From the NCBI RefSeq assembly GCF_003285545.1, contig NZ_QLNV01000003.1:1-64000 (forward strand): a stretch of DNA of 64,000 nt. Direction: 5' to 3'. The DNA is from Sinomicrobium soli (lineage in GTDB: Bacteria > Bacteroidota > Bacteroidia > Flavobacteriales > Flavobacteriaceae). A model generated the notes under the pieces. The model was not told where the DNA came from. It saw nothing but the letters and a program-made list of their open reading frames with translations, and did no database searches. Shown here one piece after another: positions 61,682 to 64,000 of the stretch. The position numbers were made by a program, and so were the translations under genes. Numbering within the stretch: position 1 is the stretch's first letter; each line of letters begins with the position of its first letter.

Positions 61682-62575
61682 CTAAAACAGTTTCTGTTGT
61701 TTATCAGCAAGGGTTTGGGGTATTTTGAGTCCGGCCTTTAGAGCACTGTTAAGCTGCTCTATAAGATACGCTGATAATAAGGGGGAAGCCTGCTCGAGGT
61801 TCTGGTGCACAAAAAAATGTATGCGTTTTAATCCCTGGTCGGTCCATAGCTTTAAACGTTTTACCCAATCGTCCAGCCTGTCGTAATCGCTGGGGTGATT
61901 GGCACCCACATAACGTACAAAGGCTTCATTATTGGTCAGTCTCATATGCATGAGATCCCTTCTGCCCGCAGTATCCACTACAATATTGGCCACATTGTTC
62001 TCCCGTAGCAAATGACAGAGCTCATCGGCAACCGCAGCATCGTTGAACCAATCGGTATGCCGGAACTCCACGGCAAGGGGAATCCCGGCAGGCCACTGTT
62101 CTATAAAAGGGATTACCCGGTCAAAATTTTTAGGTGCAAAATTATTGTGCATCTGCAAAAATACCGTGCCGAGTTTTTCCCTGAGGTGCACCACACCTTC
62201 CAGGTATTCTTCCAGCGGGGCTTCGAAATCGAGCAAACGCTTAAGATGGCTTACCCGCTGGTTGACCTTCGGAAAAAAACGGAAGTCCTCCGGCACCTTA
62301 TCATACCATGCGGAGAATTGCGACGGGGGAAAATTCCTGTAAAAGGTAGCATTCAGTTCTATAGCGTTAAATTGCGTAGCGTAATACGCCAGTTCGTCTT
62401 TTGTTCCCCTCGGGTAAAAGTTCTTCAGGTCCTGCCGGTTCCACTTGGCGCAGCCTATACAGATCTCCGGGGCTCCCTTCCCTTTGCCGGATGCCAGTAC
62501 CCCTGCCGTATCCGGATGGTCTTCCGGGAAAGAGAAATTAACGTTTTCGGGATGGTCTACTTTTCCAAATTTCAT
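61682..62575 (-). CDS. DUF72 protein
   Basis: 297 residues from the ATG at 62575, the usual start of DUF72 proteins (MKFGKVDHPENVNFSFPEDHP). It has the TIM-barrel-like landmarks ICIGCAKWNRQDLKNFYPRG, YYATQFNAIELNATFY, FLQMHNNF and VEFRHTDWF. Function unknown; the family is often near nucleotide- or cofactor-related genes. The frame stays open for 56 more codons to an ATG at 62743, so an N-terminally extended form cannot be excluded. It stands alone, away from the 6S operon by the promoter at 61562. Confidence 0.9.
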   Translation of the reverse strand: MKFGKVDHPENVNFSFPEDHPDTAGVLASGKGKGAPEICIGCAKWNRQDLKNFYPRGTKDELAYYATQFNAIELNATFYRNFPPSQFSAWYDKVPEDFRFFPKVNQRVSHLKRLLDFEAPLEEYLEGVVHLREKLGTVFLQMHNNFAPKNFDRVIPFIEQWPAGIPLAVEFRHTDWFNDAAVADELCHLLRENNVANIVVDTAGRRDLMHMRLTNNEAFVRYVGANHPSDYDRLDDWVKRLKLWTDQGLKRIHFFVHQNLEQASPLLSAYLIEQLNSALKAGLKIPQTLADKQQKLF

Positions 62576-62794
62576 GTATGCGGTTTTAATCAGTTTTTTA
62601 CAAAGTACGGATAATTCTTTAAAAGCAGACGGAACATTGGCTTTTCCATGAAGAGAGCTGTATGCCGGAACACGACCCCACACCTCCGGAGGACGAGCTT
62701 GTATCTGATCCTGCCACTTTTCCTGAGCGGCCGTCAATGACATTGCCCCCAAGGTGTGCAGAGATTTCAGAATACTATTAAACTCTGATCCGGT

Positions 62795-64000
62795 TTACTG
62801 TAAACTGTTGTGTTCCAAAAAATAATTGGTGATCAGGGTATATAGGTGAATTGAAGTATTTGTTCCTTCAGAAATACCGTGGGATCGGTTTGGATAGGCC
62901 ATCATGTCAAACTGTTTGTTGTTTCTTATAAGTTCATTCACCAGATATTCCATATTCTGATAATGCACATTATCATCCCCTGTACCGTGAATGAGCAATA
63001 AATTTCCTTCCAGGTTTTTCGCATAAGTGGCCGGAGAGCCTTCAATAAACTTCTCTTTATCCATACCCGGCAACCCCATGTAGCGTTCCTGATAAATATT
63101 GTCGTAAAACAGCTGATTCGCCACACCGGCCACGGCCACACCTGTCTGGTAAATTTCAGGATATCGGAAAAGCAGGTTTTGCGTCATGGACCCCCCACCG
63201 CTCCAGCCCCATACATTCACACGTTTTTCATCTAAAAAACCGTACTTGTTGAGTACTTGTTGCGCTGCCAGTGCCTGGTCGCGGGTATTGAGAACGCCTA
63301 CTTTCCGGTAAATGCTTTTACGCCAGTCACTTCCTTTTAAACTCGGCGTTCCCCTATTGTCGATGTTTATAACCACAAAACCTTTTTGTGCCATAAAAAT
63401 CTCATATAATCCAATCCACTGATCTATCGCCACCGCTCCCCAGGGTTCCCCGTATACATGAAATAATACCGGATATTTTTCAGAGTCCTCGAAATTGGCA
63501 GGTTTGGTCATCCGGCCATCCATCTGAATGCCTTCTTCTGTAGTTACCTTAAAAAATGAAGTTTCGGGTAGCGCCAGTGTTTGCAGTTTATCTTTTAACT
63601 CTTGATTACCAACCAATGTTTTTATGGTCTTATGGTTGGGCAGGCTTACTAAACTCACGGTATTCGGGATGCTTACATTTGAGTATTTATGGATCGCGTA
63701 TTTGCCATTTGGCGAAACATCATAAATGTTTACACCTTCAAATTGCCGGGGGGTAATTTTGGTGAGTTTCCCTTTTCCGTTTAGCGGAACACTGTATAAA
63801 TAACGTTGTGTAGCATTGTCCGGGGAAGCTATCAGGTATAAGTTTTTCCCATCGGTTTCGTAATAAGCCGCAACATCATAATTTCCGGGGGTCAATAAAG
63901 TTTTCTTTCCGGTTATCAGATCAATCTTGTAAATATGTCTCCAGCCGTCATTTTCTGTCATTCTCAAAAAGGCCCTGCCATTATCTACGATCAACTGATC
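62795..64000 (-). CDS. prolyl-oligopeptidase family (S9, DPP-IV-like) peptidase, C-terminal part
   Basis: At least 402 codons from the window edge to the stop at 62795; the start lies outside. The first half shows DPP-IV propeller strands (WRHIYKIDLITGK, YLIASPDNATQRYLY). The hydrolase domain has the nucleophile Ser in GWSGGGSMTQNLLF, an Asp in HGTGDDNVHYQN and a His in NRSHGI, completing the triad. The nucleophile elbow is GWSGG as in DPP-IV. It probably cuts dipeptides from peptides in the periplasm. Expected full length about 700-730 residues. Confidence 0.92.
   Translation of the reverse strand, partial: DQLIVDNGRAFLRMTENDGWRHIYKIDLITGKKTLLTPGNYDVAAYYETDGKNLYLIASPDNATQRYLYSVPLNGKGKLTKITPRQFEGVNIYDVSPNGKYAIHKYSNVSIPNTVSLVSLPNHKTIKTLVGNQELKDKLQTLALPETSFFKVTTEEGIQMDGRMTKPANFEDSEKYPVLFHVYGEPWGAVAIDQWIGLYEIFMAQKGFVVINIDNRGTPSLKGSDWRKSIYRKVGVLNTRDQALAAQQVLNKYGFLDEKRVNVWGWSGGGSMTQNLLFRYPEIYQTGVAVAGVANQLFYDNIYQERYMGLPGMDKEKFIEGSPATYAKNLEGNLLLIHGTGDDNVHYQNMEYLVNELIRNNKQFDMMAYPNRSHGISEGTNTSIHLYTLITNYFLEHNSLQ

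Overview
This 64 kb window is chromosomal DNA of a member of the Bacteroidota, almost certainly a marine-type Flavobacteriaceae with roughly 45-50 % GC. The evidence is a SusC/SusD pair with its own ECF sigma factor and FecR anti-sigma factor, promoters of the TTG...TAnnTTTG type, near-absence of Shine-Dalgarno sites, a two-component 'propeller' sensor kinase, an OstA/LptA-like protein, DUF349 and DUF368 proteins, and a 6S-type RNA beside zapA. I cannot name the genus. I count 48 protein genes, two of them cut by the window ends and one a low-confidence small ORF, plus one convincing structured RNA. No tRNA, rRNA, CRISPR array, prophage or complete insertion sequence was seen.

Layout. 1-1.2 kb: N-terminal part of a repeat-bearing secreted protein (minus). 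1.7-8 kb: a tripartite RND efflux operon (small membrane protein, TolC-like, RND pump, adaptor). 8.2-10 kb: a CstB-like persulfide dioxygenase/rhodanese and a two-cluster ferredoxin. 10.2-15 kb: acyl-CoA reductase, serC, serA, a DUF937 protein and a short-chain dehydrogenase. 15-16 kb: a gene-free kilobase packed with dispersed repeats. 16-20.5 kb: RsmB-like rRNA methyltransferase, thioesterase, dnaA, tyrosine phosphatase, RsmI-like methyltransferase. 20.7-24 kb: lytic transglycosylase-like protein, mltG, a GNAT acetyltransferase, dapF. 24.6-30 kb: an HtrA protease, a small palindromic mobile element, a UvrD/PcrA helicase and a Ste24-type protease. 30-36 kb: sensor kinase, response regulator and siderophore-type TonB receptor. 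36.6-43 kb: relA/spoT, a Fur-family regulator, purA, an OstA-like protein. 43-52 kb: a class III aminotransferase, a TPR protein, two tandem DUF368 proteins, aroE, a DUF349 protein, a DUF2490 protein. 52-59 kb: SusD, SusC, FecR, ECF sigma. 59-64 kb: ribonuclease Y, a 6S-type RNA, zapA, a coiled-coil partner gene, DUF72, and the 3' part of a prolyl-oligopeptidase-family peptidase.

Most of the window is housekeeping: serine, purine, lysine/peptidoglycan and shikimate biosynthesis, replication initiation, stringent response, RNA decay, division and envelope biogenesis. The accessory parts are the efflux operon, the kinase/TonB receptor group and the sigma/FecR/SusCD group. The last two are two different ways of coupling outer-membrane uptake to transcription.

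The least ordinary material is between genes: (i) a 157-bp near-palindromic element with 11-bp terminal inverted repeats and a flanking direct repeat, inserted between the htrA stop codon and its terminator; (ii) arrays of 7-bp and 8-bp units in at least seven intergenic spots, one supplying a stop codon; (iii) dispersed hairpin repeats at 15-16 kb and 20.5 kb; (iv) the 6S-type RNA. I did not find a clearly new multi-gene system.
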